NCBI RefSeq assembly: GCF_021018805.1 | Contig: NC_086259.1 | Location: forward strand, 11,096,001-11,160,000 | Reading direction: 5' to 3' | Length of the DNA stretch: 64,000 nt | Source of the DNA: Prinia subflava | Taxonomy: Eukaryota > Chordata > Aves > Passeriformes > Cisticolidae | In this document: positions 12,297-24,630 of the stretch, in pieces | Layout: each line of letters starts with the position of its first letter | Position numbering within the stretch: position 1 is the stretch's first letter | Notes under the pieces: generated by a model | Database searches by the model: none | Seen by the model: the letters and a program-made list of their open reading frames with translations, nothing else | What the model was told of the DNA's origin: nothing | Made by a program: the position numbers and the translations under genes

Positions 12297-15200
12297 GGTC
12301 TTAAGCTGAAGCTGTCAGCAACATCAACACTGGCAGCTTTACAGGATCCTAGTTCTAACTCTTTATTTTTGCCCTTGCACAGGGTATCAGCTATAGGGAT
12401 TTTATTATTCTGTGTCAACCAGGCTCCACCTACGTTTGAGTTTGCTCTTTCCTGCATCCTCTTACTGGTGGTCTGCCATAGAAGACAGGTCACTGTTATG
12501 AACTGTGTGTTTTTTCTTTTTCTGGATGACCATTCAAGTCACAAAGAGAATTTTTGGATGATGGTGTTGCTGTGTAGCAGTCTGGAAGTGGTCTGTATGT
12601 CAGGGAGGGGATGGGCTCTGTGGGTGCCTGCACTGTGCTTGGCAGATGATGGATTGACCCTGTGGGCAGCAGGAAGAACCACACAGGAACACTGACAGGG
12701 CTGAGGCACTTCTCCCACACTTGGTAGTGAAGCAAAGATGAGCCACAAACAGCAGGATGGGTGAAAATGGTGCTCTGCAAGAATTTAATGCAGGAACCCA
12801 TGTAATGCTTTCAGGCTCCCAGCTGTCATGCTGAGGGATAAAGGCTCTCTTTTTCTTGGATGCCCAGGTGCAGTGCTGCTGATCTGAGCAGAGTTAGTCT
12901 GGGTTGTAAGCAGTGCAGGAGGGAACCAGTCCTGCTCCTGTGGCAGTGATGGACACCTGAAAACAGTGCAGAAATGATGACTCACAGGTCACTGTGTGAC
13001 GTTCTGGGGTTCACTGCTGGCACATAGGTTGGTTCAGTGTAAGAGACTGAAGAGCAACCTGGTTTACACTGGGTTGAGTGTGTGAGGAAATCTGTGGAGT
13101 GGCTGAGAGCTGTGCATTTCCAACTGGGCAAACATCAGACAAGAAAAAAGCATGTTTGCTGTCCCTCTTTGCTTTGCTTTTGCAGGATACCTGACTTTCA
13201 GAGAGCACAGTCACTCCCACAGTGACAGACCCATCCACGCCCAGCACTGGGCTCTGACAAGAGCCATTCCAGGCTCTGGGGTGATATGTCCAAGCACAAT
13301 GGGCTCCACCCTGCACCTTTACTGGGAATTCACACAAGTGCAGGTCCTGATGTTTGCTGTGCAGATCTTCACCAGCCAGGCTGGGTGTGCAAAATGAGAG
13401 CTGCTGTTGATGCATCCCAAAGACATGTTTTCAGAGAGCTCATATGAATTCTGCTTTATTACTGGCAATTGGAAAATTGCTTTCAGTGTCTCATGCTTTA
13501 AAATGAACCTTGAGCAACACTTCTGTTTTGTTTAGGGCTTGCTTCTCTGTTTACTGGATTGGCAACAGTGTTGATGCTGGCAGCAGAAAGGTCAATATCT
13601 CTGGCTTAGATCTTCTTTGGAGTATTAAAGATACTTGAATATAATAATTCTCAGTGTGTCATGCACTACTTAATTAATTTTCAAGACAGCATCTTGCAGC
13701 TTGGGCTGCCCTTCTGAAAGGCAGGAGAGTTTCCCACAGAGGGTGTGAGCTGTGCTGGCTCAGTGGGCTCATCCTTCCCCCATGGAACAACGCATACACC
13801 ACAATGTGAGCTTCCAGCTCTGCAGAATGACAACCACCTCAGCTTTCCCAACTTAATTAATCAGTTGCTTTTTAAAATTATGGATACCTAATGTGGAATG
13901 ACCTAGTGGATGCTTTTTGATCCGTGTGGATACCAGGAAATTTTAGATTTGTTCCACTGGGTGTATTGAGGCAAATTAGAAGCTCTGGAGTCAGGAAATT
14001 GCATTTTCTGTGCCTGAGACTGGGCTGCACTGCTCTTTTGATGCAGAAATTTTAGGAACACTGATGGTTGAAGCAGACACATCTGCTGTTTGTAGTGATT
14101 CTGTCAACAGCCCTCATGGTATACAGCCTAATAATCACAAGTGCTTCTTTCTGTTTAAATCCCAGAAAAGGAACTGACATCTTTTATCAGAAAGACAGAC
14201 AATCTGTATCCCGTGACAATTCCAGATTATGGATCCCAAGAGACTTTGCTTACATTCTTATTTTATCATGGAAATCACAGTTAGGGCTGTTTACTTGCTA
14301 TACCTCCACACAGTTTTCAAGGTGTTGCCAGCAGGACTTGTGTTGCTGCTGACATGTGTTGTTGTCACATTGCAAGATCTGATAGAACACCCCTATATAT
14401 ATAAATATCAGTGTTTTGTTGGATCTTCCTTTGCTTTCAGTGGCTTTGGAAATTGTGGCACTAGTTAATTCACATGCTTTGTCTATTTTGTAGGCTTTTT
14501 TCCTACTTCTAAGGAAAGACTTGTTCCTAGTAGACTGGTTTGGAGTATGACTCTCTTTTGCTGCTATTTTTGTGGTAGGGAGCTATGTCTATGTCATTTT
14601 CTAGCTATTACTACAGTGTAGGATAAGAATAAATGTCTGGAGGGAAAAGAGAAACACTGGTTATTTGGAAAAATAAGTGACTTATACCTGATATTTTTTC
14701 TTTGCAATATTCCTGTCATGCTGCTTTGAAGTTCACAGCCCAGACCCACATCAGAAGGAGGGGGGATGGACAGCAGAACTGCTATGAAAATGCAGGGCTC
14801 CAGCCACACAGCCACACAGCCACACTCCAAAAAGCTGTTCACTGTCCTCAGCTGTGATACAAAAGCTGAAATGTCACTCAAGCTCCTTCCCTCTGGACTT
14901 CCCTCACCCTAGGGATCAGTAGTACATGAGAATGACCCATCCCTGGTGTACTGCCATCCACAAACTCATGATTTGTCATGGTTGAAGTTCCTTGAAAGTG
15001 AACTTTGGGTTTGTGAGAACAACAGGTTCTCCATGCTGATCCCCTGTGATTTGATATGCTTTGCCTGGCAGACTGTCAACCTTTACTAAAGTTATAATCA
15101 TGTGTTTGAGGCTTGGGGCACATTTTCACTTAAAATATTTGCTCCTGAGCTTACTTACAACTTGTTCATTTTGTAAACAATAAACAAATACAAATACAAA

Positions 15201-16480
15201 GTACTAATATAATATGTATTCAATATCCTTTTTTTCCACTTCAAGAAGGCATCTTAAAGACCAGTTCAATAGTCCAGTTGTCAGTGGATCCTACATCAGC
15301 CAAGTACACTGTATGATTGGTTTTTCTTACCAAAAATATAATTGGGGTTTTTTGCCACATGCAGAAGACAAGGAGTTGTGTTTTAGTTTCTGAAGCCCAC
15401 ACAGTGCATTGGGTCAATCCAGAAGATGCATCTCAGGAAGGAGCTACTCTTACTTTTATTTGGACTTGAGATACTAAAAGATGCTAAAGACTTGAGTTTT
15501 CATGTCATGACACCTCATTTAGTTTACTCCTACACAGAATGATATGTTATCCGACCCAAGGGCTTTGCATCATGTGTCCACAAAGCAGGGCAGGAATCAA
15601 CACATAAATCCAAAGCTTATTTTACTCCTTTCTTTTCTCTACACCCTATATAAGGTATCCAGCTGTTTTGTGGCAATGGAATAATAATGACAGTAGGATG
15701 GTAATTTCATCTTGAGTTTTACAAGCAAGAGGAGGTGCCAAGAAGGAAACCAGGTATGAAGGTTGCCAAATACATCTTCCATTTATCATCCCAGCTAACA
15801 GGGGGTAAATTATTTCTGAGTGGCACCTTGAAAAGGGAGGGGAGAAGAGAAGCACACACTAATATGTGCTGCAGAGGTGTCTCTGAGGAGTGGCTGGTGT
15901 GGTAAGCTAAAGTATAGTCCTTCCTGCAGGAGGAGTACAGTGTGTTACTCATGCAGGAATTCTGGTCACGCTGTTGGAGGAAAAGTACCTGGGCACATAC
16001 CCAGATGGTCTAGTGGTAATGCAAAGGATGGCTCTTTTTCATAGGAGCTGGAAATGAAGAGATTTTTTTTTATCCAGAGTGCTCTCACTTCGGGCCCCAG
16101 CAGTGTTTCAGTTCTGGACAACATTTCCCATACTCTTTTTGCAAAGTAAAGAGACTTACAGAAATGTAAGGTTTTATATCAAATACCCCCAGAATTCAGC
16201 AAGAAGAAAGGGGAGCTTTGTCTTTTGCTTTGCCATTTTCATCTAGTTTCAAAGTGGGGTAACTATTGCTTTAGACTGTGATAAGGAATGGGGCTGTGCT
16301 GATATAACCAGTTCAGATTGTGGCTCATTGTGTGCACCCTGTGAAGGTGTCACAGTGCTGTTCTGAAAAGGAACAAGCAGACAAAGCATCCAGTGAATGG
16401 AAAACAACCTCCTTGAGCAATTTCTAGTTGACTGTTTTATAATATGATATTTCTCAGGTGCAGACTCACATTAACTCGTC
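12297..16480. other. Spacer with a GC-richer patch at 12.5-13.4 kb
   Basis: Between about 12500 and 13420 GC rises, and several frames of 66-157 codons are open on both strands. None shows a domain, and the 157-codon one starts inside the SINE, so composition explains them. A polypyrimidine tract and CAG precede 13186, but no matching downstream donor or conserved peptide follows. From 13.5 to 16.5 kb the sequence is AT-rich, with a small octamer repeat at 14801-14826 and nothing else I can support. Confidence 0.6.
14801..14826. repeat. Octamer tandem repeat, three copies
   Basis: The unit CAGCCACA is repeated three times head to tail and the last copy runs into CT. This is a minor simple repeat. 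Confidence 0.85.
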
Positions 16481-16910
16481 TAACCATTGCCATTATTATT
16501 ATATAATAATTATAATTTACTTGTACAAATTAGAGGAAGGATTAAGTGACATATAAAAAGCATACTGACCGGAACTAAATAGAAAATTCCAAGGAGGAGT
16601 CCTTAAAATAAAGCGATTGTATAATACTTAATTGTGTAATATAAACTGTAATTTCCCCAAAGACATTGTATTAATCTTACAGTGGTTAGCTATTCCATTT
16701 GGTCCATTTATAATCACTTTGAGCTACTTAAATAGAAATTTAAAAAAGGATCAAACTTGTTTCTCACTAATATGCCTAGTCCTTTCCCCATAGCTTATTC
16801 ATCTTCAAAGCTTTTCACCAACATTAACTAATTATTTCTTTTTCTAATTAGTAGAAATTGACTATGGTCAAAAGGGCCATTCAGCAAATTAGCATGTCTC
16901 TACCTTCAAA
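16481..16910. promoter_or_regulatory. Candidate conserved noncoding element, AT-rich
   Basis: This is a gene-free AT-rich block containing the perfect 16-base palindrome ATTATTATATAATAAT at 16495-16510, several TAAT cores and an unusually even base texture. No frame is open. Stretches like this in bird gene deserts are often ancient conserved noncoding DNA. That is only an impression here, because conservation needs a second genome. Confidence 0.22.
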
Positions 16911-17815
16911 TCTCAGAGCTTCTGACCCAGAGCTCTCAAATGGTTGATGAAGATATCATACAGTGGTTGTGCTGAGCCCACAGTCAAGGCAGCCAAGTAG
17001 AGAAAAAGAAAGAAAGACAGAAAAAAAAAAAATTACACCTCAGGGAAGTGTATCAAATCTCCTCATTCACAGCTTTCCCTGGAGGCAGCAGCATGGAGAA
17101 TGAAGGCCTGGACCCAGCCTCCTCCTGCTCTGAGCACAGCTGCCTCAGACAGGGGCCAGGGGGTTCCTTGCCCTTGTTCTGAAGTCTTAAAGGCATGTGG
17201 GGTTTGTGGTGGCCACCTGCTGAGAGGCCACCTCTGTTCCCTGGTGCTGGAGGTGACACAGGTCACTTGGGACTCGGGTGGTGTCCCTGTCTGTGTCCTG
17301 GCTGCTGGAAAAGCAATCCCAAGCTCTGCCCAAGTGCCAGCTTTGCTCTGGGGGTGCGTTCCGTCAATTTTGAATTGTAAGAGGGCAACACAACAAGATT
17401 TTGGGTTTAGAAAGTGGCTTGGAGTTTTTTAGGGACTGTTTGCATTAAAACTGTCCTCTCAAAAAGGTATTTCTTCTGGGTCTTATGTGTAGCCATGCCA
17501 CTCGCCAAGAGCTGCATTTCTCACTTTACAAGGGTTCATATGCATCCATAATTTAACAGCTGTAACCCAAAGGTAGCAGAAAAGTCTCTGGAAATATGAA
17601 CAAGTTCACCCTCCCTTTGTATTCCGAATTTCTTGACTTGTTCCTCAAAAAGGCAGCAAAGTGACAAATCCCCACCGAGCAGCAGCTCTGTTTGGCTCTT
17701 GGAGAACAGCTGTGAGTGTGAGACTTGTTTATGTTTCAGGAACTGTGAATGCTTTAACCCTGAACAACAGTGTGTGCTCCAGGAGATTAATATCTGCATT
17801 ACATGGACTTGCTGA
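16911..17815. other. Spacer; GC-richer patch without a recognised gene
   Basis: A purine-rich tract with a 12-base A run lies at about 17000-17032. The patch 17060-17430 is GC-richer and open in three frames (110 codons plus, 67 and 68 codons minus). The translations are low in conserved-looking residues and resemble nothing known. They overlap one another, which argues for composition rather than coding. Confidence 0.6.
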
Positions 17816-18200
17816 GAATAAATTAACTCTTGATGACACGATTACTGTCTTAGCAGTGCTCACCGCATACAATTGCATGGTGTCAAAGATATTAATGTGT
17901 TTTTGTGAAGAATTTAGGAAACAATTTATTTATATGACTGTGCTTCATTCCATATCACACCAGGACATCAATTAGCTACTATCGCCTGTAGAAGAAATGT
18001 AAATCATGTGTCTCGTTGGTTATGAGGATAATAGTGGGCCAATAATTCACAAAGAATAATTCATTCTATGAATTGTGCCTCATTCTGTGCTCATGAATTG
18101 TTCAGAAACAGATACAACTTTTTCAAGTTTCCATTTTTCAAATTATTATAATGGATTCTTCTTGGTTACAGTTCACTCATAGAGGTTTTGAATATTAAGG
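17816..18200. promoter_or_regulatory. Candidate conserved noncoding element
   Basis: This gene-free AT-rich block contains repeated AATTCA and GAATTG strings around 18047-18110, where short inverted segments surround ATTCATTCTATGAATTG. The texture resembles ancient noncoding elements. No coding or repeat explanation was seen, and comparative support is absent. Confidence 0.2.
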
Positions 18201-18780
18201 ACTTGAAGTCTGGGGTGATTTTATTTGGTCACACAGTACAATATATTTCTTTTTTGACTAGTCAGCAAAATATTTGGAATCAGCTGATGTGAAGACCTAT
18301 GAGACAACACAAATAAACTTCAAAAATGTTTGTAAATTAAGGATGATTTTCATTTTCAATATAGAGCCTAAAATAATGTTCATGACTCAAATTTCATTAC
18401 TCAGATTTATCTTTTTTTTCTGTAGATGTTGGCATAAGCTAGAGGCAATTTCAACCATGGCAATTTTTGAGCCCTCAGTACAGCACATGTGTTGGAAGTG
18501 AGGTAGCTATGATGGTTTTCCATGATACTTCATGTGTGTTGAATATTGCATGGAAGGGTTGAACCTTGTTTTTCTTCCTTTCAGTGAAATTAGATAAGAT
18601 GGAAAATTTGCAAGGGTTTCATTTTTTCTTGGTGTTTGATTCACACAGATACCCAAAGACTTTTTTCTCTGAACAGTCTACTGAGAATCTGAAATCCATC
18701 CTCTTCCCTCATATTGCCAGGCATGCCTTTCCCATGCTAATACGTTAAGTAACTTTTATTGCACTGAAGAGCATATAAAG
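18201..18780. other. Spacer without a recognised gene
   Basis: AT-rich sequence with two frames of 60 and 75 codons that match nothing I know. No repeat or RNA gene is visible. Confidence 0.6.
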
Positions 18781-19260
18781 TTCACTGCTTTGCCGTGACC
18801 TTTTCTCCTTTAAATTGTTTCATCATTGTGACCAATAATGGACCAAAGAGAAGACGTAAAAATGTTAGGGACGTTTATTTCTAAGGAGGTTAAGCAACTT
18901 TTGCTATGCCCTTTTTACATTCTTCCAGACCTTCTAAAAAGAGACCGTAACATGACAGCGATGCCCCCTTTAATTACATTTTGTTGTCAGAGGAAGCATG
19001 CTTTAAAAGAACAGTAACCCAACACTCCTAGAGCTGAGGATTTCAATAATCTCAACCAGGTTCACAACATTTGGAAAACTCCAAACCTTCTGTCAACCGA
19101 CTGAGGCAAATTTTACGCATGCAAGAAATACAGTCATCTGGCACAAGGTTCTGTGTTACGGGGTTTGGGCAAAAGGATCTCGTTTCACTTTGCCAGATTT
19201 TCCTGAGCAGTTGGACAGATTTCACAATGGCAATGGCTTATCAAAAATCCAAAACCTAAA
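18781..19260. promoter_or_regulatory. Candidate conserved noncoding element
   Basis: A gene-free block with scattered CpGs that are unusual for this window (GCCGTGACC, AAGACGTAAA, GGGACGTTT, CAACCGACTG, TTTACGCATG). It also has a reverse CCAAT box (GACCAATAATGG) near 18830. CpG retention in otherwise depleted AT-rich DNA can mark constrained sequence. That inference is weak without alignment. Confidence 0.25.
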
Positions 19261-22200
19261 GAACAATGTACTCCTGCTGTGCTTGTTTTCAGCAATGTTC
19301 ATCTCCATCAGGTACTGAATATTGCCAGTCTAATATTGAAATATTAATAACAGCTGAAGATTCAAAAAAAGGGAGATATCAGTGAAACTCAGCAGGGGTA
19401 ACACTTGATCTCCTTCCTGGTCCTTTTTTGGTTGGCCACTAAACCTGGTTGTATTGTTTTTATCACAACAATTGGTAGCTATGCTCAAATCAAAGGACAA
19501 AATTGCTCCTGGGTAAATCCATTTTATATTTTTGCAAATTCTGTCATGATTTTAGGAGAGATTTCCAAGGAAAAGAAATTGGATTTTCAGTAGACTGCTA
19601 CAGTGATACAGGATATATGGACTTAAACCCAACAAGGGTAGGCAAAGGGTAATGCACTGAATTTATCAGGAGAATACAATGGGTAGGAAATGCCAATGAG
19701 AGGCACGAGCATTTACCCAAAATAGAAAACGTTGTTGTCTGAACATAATCAAGAGTTCCTGTAGCATGCCTATTAGTTAGGTCAGTGAACCTGCTGGCCT
19801 TTCCTTGCAAGATGAATTGTCTTCACTCAGGACTGTCTGGGGAGCAGCAGAGCTGTTATGGCATTTGCCAAAAAAAGGAAAAGGAAGGGGTTGTATCTGT
19901 TTGCCTTCCTCCCACAGCCTGTGTGTCCTGGCTTCTGTACCTGTAGAACAAACATGAATACAGTCTGTACCAAAATTAAGGTCCTAGGAGAAAAACCTCT
20001 AGGATCCTACTCAGGGCTTAAGAACAATCAAAAACTAAATTGATCCCAGAGCAGTTTTCATAGGTTGCATCAGACTGAACTCTGTGCATTTTGGGAGAGG
20101 CTTTCAGAGCCTGTACAAATATCTATGTAATTCAGATCAACCGTGCTCATATTTTAGGCATCTACCATCAACTTTCGTTGACATGGTTCTGAATGATCCC
20201 TGTGGCCTAAAGTAGAATAATCCGTTGGCCTGATGTGAGCATTGAATCTTCAGGATCTGGAAAGTGCCTTACAAATGAAGCAGAGTGGATGCAATGCCCT
20301 GAGCAGCTGTTCCCATGGCCTTCAGGTATTACTAAGGAGCACAAAGTATGGATTTGTAACAACTCCTGAAACAGCCACTTTGAAGAAGAATATTGAAAAT
20401 GCCCAGGTCTGAGGGCATTTGTACAAAAGGAAGGATGACAAGAGCCTTTTGGAGGGATTTATGCAGTAAAAACACTGGAAACATCAATACATTTGGCCAT
20501 AGTACTGTGCTGAGAAAAATTGCTGGGTAGGGTGTTCCCCTAGGATGTCCTTTGCTTGCCACGGAAAGAAAACAGAGAAGAAAGGAGAGGCTGTTGGGAT
20601 TGTCATCTGATAAACTGATAGCTGTCTTCATAAAGACAAAATTAGTAAAAACAAGAGTAGAAAGATGAAGGAAGAAACATAAGAATATTGAGAAAAAAGG
20701 CTATTATTATCCTCTGTGCCCGGGAGGGGAAGAGGGGGCTCTGTGGCACAGTGATATGTGGGATGCGCTGGGAGGAGGGTGGCTCAGAGCAGTGCTGGGG
20801 CTGTGGCCCATGGAACAGCATTCCTGAGGAGCTCAGCCCCAGGAGGGCCAGTGTGGGGCTGTCCTGGTGAGCCCTGCACAGCAGTAGGTTGTCAGGGCAG
20901 CTTTGTCACTGGGAGCCAAACCATTCCAGCTGGCTTTGAGGGACCACAAATTCCTGCTCCATCACAGCAAGGGAGGCTTCAGACAGGTTTGTTTTTCCTT
21001 TGTGAGATGTGGGCCCTAGATAGACATCCAAGCATTTCCCCACTGCAGGCTCTTTGCAGCCTTTTCCAGTCTGACCATTTCCATCTGAGGCTCTTTGTTT
21101 GGGGACTGTAGCCCTGGGGCTCATTCAGTAAATCTGGGGTAAGAGAAAGAGCTCTAACTCCCTGAACTCTGCTTTAGTCAGGGTTACTCAGGTTGAGAAT
21201 CTGGCCTTGCCCACCACTTTAACATTCTGTTTCTTCAGCATGTGCCTTTTGCTATTCTTTTGTCCACATTCCTGACAAAGTAATTTGTTTCTATCATGTG
21301 ACCCATGTGCAAAGTTTTACCAGATAACACAGAGGAAGGTGTCCCTTTTACAATTCTGGAATTTTTCTATACTTATATCTGAGGTTCCCCTCAGAGGATT
21401 TAGATCCTGTGCACCTCAAAAGCATGAGTTTTACACTTGAAAAAAATTATTATATCTTTGACTTTTTATACTTAAAAAATTTGTTTAGGAGGGATTTTAT
21501 TAGTGATCACAATACATTTCCATAACCTTGGATTAGCAGTGTGGAAAAGTATTTGGGAGGAATGTTTTATTGCACATCTATTTATTGCTGCAATGTCTCA
21601 TTTTCATCTTTTCTGCATTAGGTACTGTAGGGAACAGAAGCTAAAATGCACAAGTAAGTAATATTTTGAGGTCTGACTGGTTGGATGAGACAGTCACATT
21701 CTTGGAGCAATAAATAGCTCCTTCTAGATCATGATGTGCTAGCAGGGTTGAGGAAGCAATAACATGGGACTGGCCCAAGTTAATGATATATATTAAAGGA
21801 GATTATGCAGATATCAAGGACATGTTTAGTAAAGCATCTATTGTCTGCATCTATCACCACAACATTCTGGCAAGTGTTGGGAAACATGGAAAGTGTGAAG
21901 TAGGAGGAGAAAAACACAATCTGCATTTGTTGACTGCTTGTTGACAGCAACTAAGACATTTGTTGAATGCTTTAAAATTTTGCAGTTAATTGTGGGGATT
22001 GTTCATGCATCACCTATAAAACCCATTCTAATCATGTTTCTGGCTGCCAGTGGGGAAGGATGTTGCAGGGAAGGGATGTGCATCTTCAAGTGAGTGTGCA
22101 TGTGAAGGACAAGGAGCCAAGATGCTTAGCACTAAAGCCTAGTCCCAGAATAATTTAGGCTACAGAATGATCTTCACAAAGGAAACAGAGATTGACTTTT

Positions 22201-22825
22201 GGTGGTGGAAGGAGAAAAGCTGCTGTCTTGTAAGGAGGACCATGAGCTAGGCTGGAGACACGTGTCACCCACTGTGATGGGTACCCACAGCTCAGCTGGA
22301 CCCCTGACAGAGGCCAAAGTGCTGTGGCAGATGGGGTGTCTTCAGCTCTGTCTGATTCAAACTTTGCTAAAGTGTGTGGAATTAAGCCAATCAGCCATGG
22401 CTAAAGGGCCCTAATGACTATTTATTTTTCTAACATTTATATTGTAATTAAGCTGCCATTTCTTAAAAACAAAATCTCCTCCCATCCCCCAAATTGCCAT
22501 CAATCCTTCCAACAGAAGCATGCTGCAGTTTTATGTAAATTGGGACAAGGAGTGGGTGTGGAGCCATGCCAACACAAATGCTCATTTTTACAAGCATAGT
22601 CCTGAATGGGGGATGGAGCAGTTTTTAAGTTCTGTGTTCTCTGTTGCTGCTAGGTTAACTTTTGAGCAGTTTTAGTTGTCCTGTCACTTTGTTGCACTCT
22701 TATAAATCAAATGGACTGTTTTGCTGTTGGTGTGTTGAACAAGCACAAACAAGAGCTTCTCTACTGCTTTTCAAACTGCATTTCAGTGCTGAAAAGGTGG
22801 CAGTTGTATCATGATTTACAGCTCC
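19261..22825. other. Spacer with a GC-richer patch at 20.7-21.1 kb
   Basis: No gene is recognised. The patch 20700-21120 carries overlapping open frames on both strands (117 codons plus, 72 minus) without domain similarity. A polypyrimidine tract ending in AG at 21620-21621, and a GTAAGT donor-like hexamer at 21654-21659, bracket 32 bases that could be a microexon. There is no supporting peptide. The remainder is ordinary AT-rich sequence. Confidence 0.6.
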
Positions 22826-22829
22826 TATT

Positions 22830-23290
22830 TGGTGTTTTTAATTGGGAATTTACACGACAATTTGTGGCTACATGATTATGTTAAGATTATCTTATAAAAG
22901 ATCTAGGACAGTTGTTTGTGAAACCCTGGGGGCACATACCAACCTCCTTAGTTATCTAACCAACTGTTGTGCTCCTCGGGTAAAAGAGTGGGGCCTTAAG
23001 AAGTGGTTTGATCTTCCTCTGAGAGGTTAAAGGTCGAATGACTCATAAATGAAGAAAGAGTGATTTAATCGAAGGAACCTGTGCTGTTATTGTAAAACAA
23101 TATTCACCGGTGATGGTACACTGCTGTATAAATGACAAACTGCACAGCTATGGAAGTTATTACATCATTGGAAACTTCACCTGCACTACATTTATGGCTC
23201 CATAAACATAGGTTTATTTAACAGCTGTGGGAACACCTATGGCCACTTTGTGTTAAAGGTCAGGAGTCCTAAATTTCAGTTTGCATGTTA
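22830..23290. promoter_or_regulatory. Candidate enhancer-like noncoding element with NBRE and E-box motifs
   Basis: The block contains the perfect palindrome TCACCGGTGA at 23104-23113. It also has an E-box CACCTG near 23178, a second E-box CAGCTG at 23222-23227, and an exact NR4A-type NBRE, AAAGGTCA, at 23255-23262. A similar AAAGGTCG occurs near 23029. It retains several CpGs and has no open frame of note. Motif matches are direct observations. Enhancer function is inference, and chance occurrence cannot be excluded. Confidence 0.3.
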
Positions 23291-24240
23291 GTGTTCATGG
23301 GTGAGGTTCATAAATTATGATGACTAGTAGTAAGTGATCAGAATATAACCAAAAAGTAATGTTGAGACAAACATGCTAACACAAGCATTTATGCTGTTCT
23401 GTGTTCCCTTGAAGAGCTTGGGAGGATTGTTTGTTTGCTGAGGGTTGCTCTGAAAACAGATCTGTATCACTTGGTCACAACTCTGTCTTCCTCTCAATGG
23501 GAGCCTAATTGTACCTGCCACCAAAGTTAGGCTCCAACAGAGGTCTGCCTTCTAGGATATTTTTAAAGGGGGGCAGTCAAGTCCAGCTTATTTCAGGATA
23601 TGAATTGAAGGCAGTCATAAATACAGCAGCTGCTCCTCAGTTCCTTTGCCAAACTAGATGATTAAAAATATTAATATTTATTCTTGTAGTTGCCATTTTA
23701 AACACTGGGGCTGACTGAGCTGCGAGCTATGTATTGCCAAGTGCACCAAATAAAGAAAAATTAAAGGGAAAATAATGTGTACTAATGTAAATACTTTTCA
23801 CATGAGAGTCTGGTTTTACGCAGGTGGTGTCTTGTTGCAGTAGGTCCTTCATGGGAGCATGTGGCCACTCTGTAAAGGATAAAAAATAACTGCTGAGTGA
23901 ATAATTCTTTTTTGTACTCTTGAAGCATTTGAAAAGTTAAACTGGTCTCCATTTGGAGATTAAATTGCATATGTGCTGTGGGAGAACAGGAATCTCTCTC
24001 TGGTTTGTGCAACATTGTTCTTTCTCAGCTCTTTTCCCGTGGCCTTGTCTAACTCATGCACGCATGAATATCAGAGTGCTGCTTTACATTCCCCACCCAT
24101 GTTATTGCTTCAGGTGTTGTACTGTTGCTCAGTGAATGGTAGCAGATTTTTAACAAATTTGCAACAGCAATCTGGACTACTGAAAGGATTATGACTAAAC
24201 CAATAAATTACTATTGTCTGCTTTCATCACACCACAGATT
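23291..24240. other. Spacer without a recognised gene
   Basis: Moderately AT-rich sequence. Frames of 60-77 codons occur on both strands with no recognisable product. No repeat family is visible. Confidence 0.6.
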
Positions 24241-24630
24241 CCCATAACCCAGTCCAGTGTGGCTGAAGATTTCACGCTGATAAATATTACTGTGTTTACT
24301 TACATTTTAGAAACACTATTGTTCCATTAGATTCATAAATAATTGTTAGTCAAAGATCAAACAGAAATAATTACTGGTTTTTTGCACTTTTGGAACACAG
24401 ATGAGATGATTAGAAAAATCCAAAAAGATATGAAGCAATAGTGAAGCTTCTCTTAAGCAATGTCAAACATATCTTTCTTGTTCAACAGCATTTCGTATCT
24501 CCATCAATAATCTCGCCAATGGTCATACAATTAACTATGCTAATAATGCTTCTTTTAGTCTTTTTATTACTATTATTGCTGTGAACCTACTTAGGAGCAA
24601 TCCACTGTAATTAGTAATTAATCTGATGGT
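24241..24630. promoter_or_regulatory. Candidate developmental enhancer-like noncoding element
   Basis: This AT-rich block has no open frame and a dense set of developmental transcription-factor cores. They are a forkhead TGTTTAC at 24293-24299, a SOX-type ATTGTT at 24318-24323, a TCF/LEF-like CAAAGATCAAA near 24351-24361, and three TAATTA homeodomain cores at 24368-24373, 24608-24613 and 24615-24620. The last two are almost adjacent. Two CpGs persist (TTCACGCTG, TCTCGCC). The combination resembles conserved enhancers around developmental genes. AT richness alone raises TAATTA frequency, so confidence is modest. Confidence 0.35.

Noticed and set aside
12222..12695. 157-codon plus-strand open frame
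   Set aside because: Its first codons are the antisense of the tRNA-Ile part of the SINE, and the rest shows no domain.
13011..13415. 134-codon minus and 81-codon plus frames with a CAG acceptor-like site near 13185
   Set aside because: No matching donor, no domain, and mutual overlap. Explained by local GC content.
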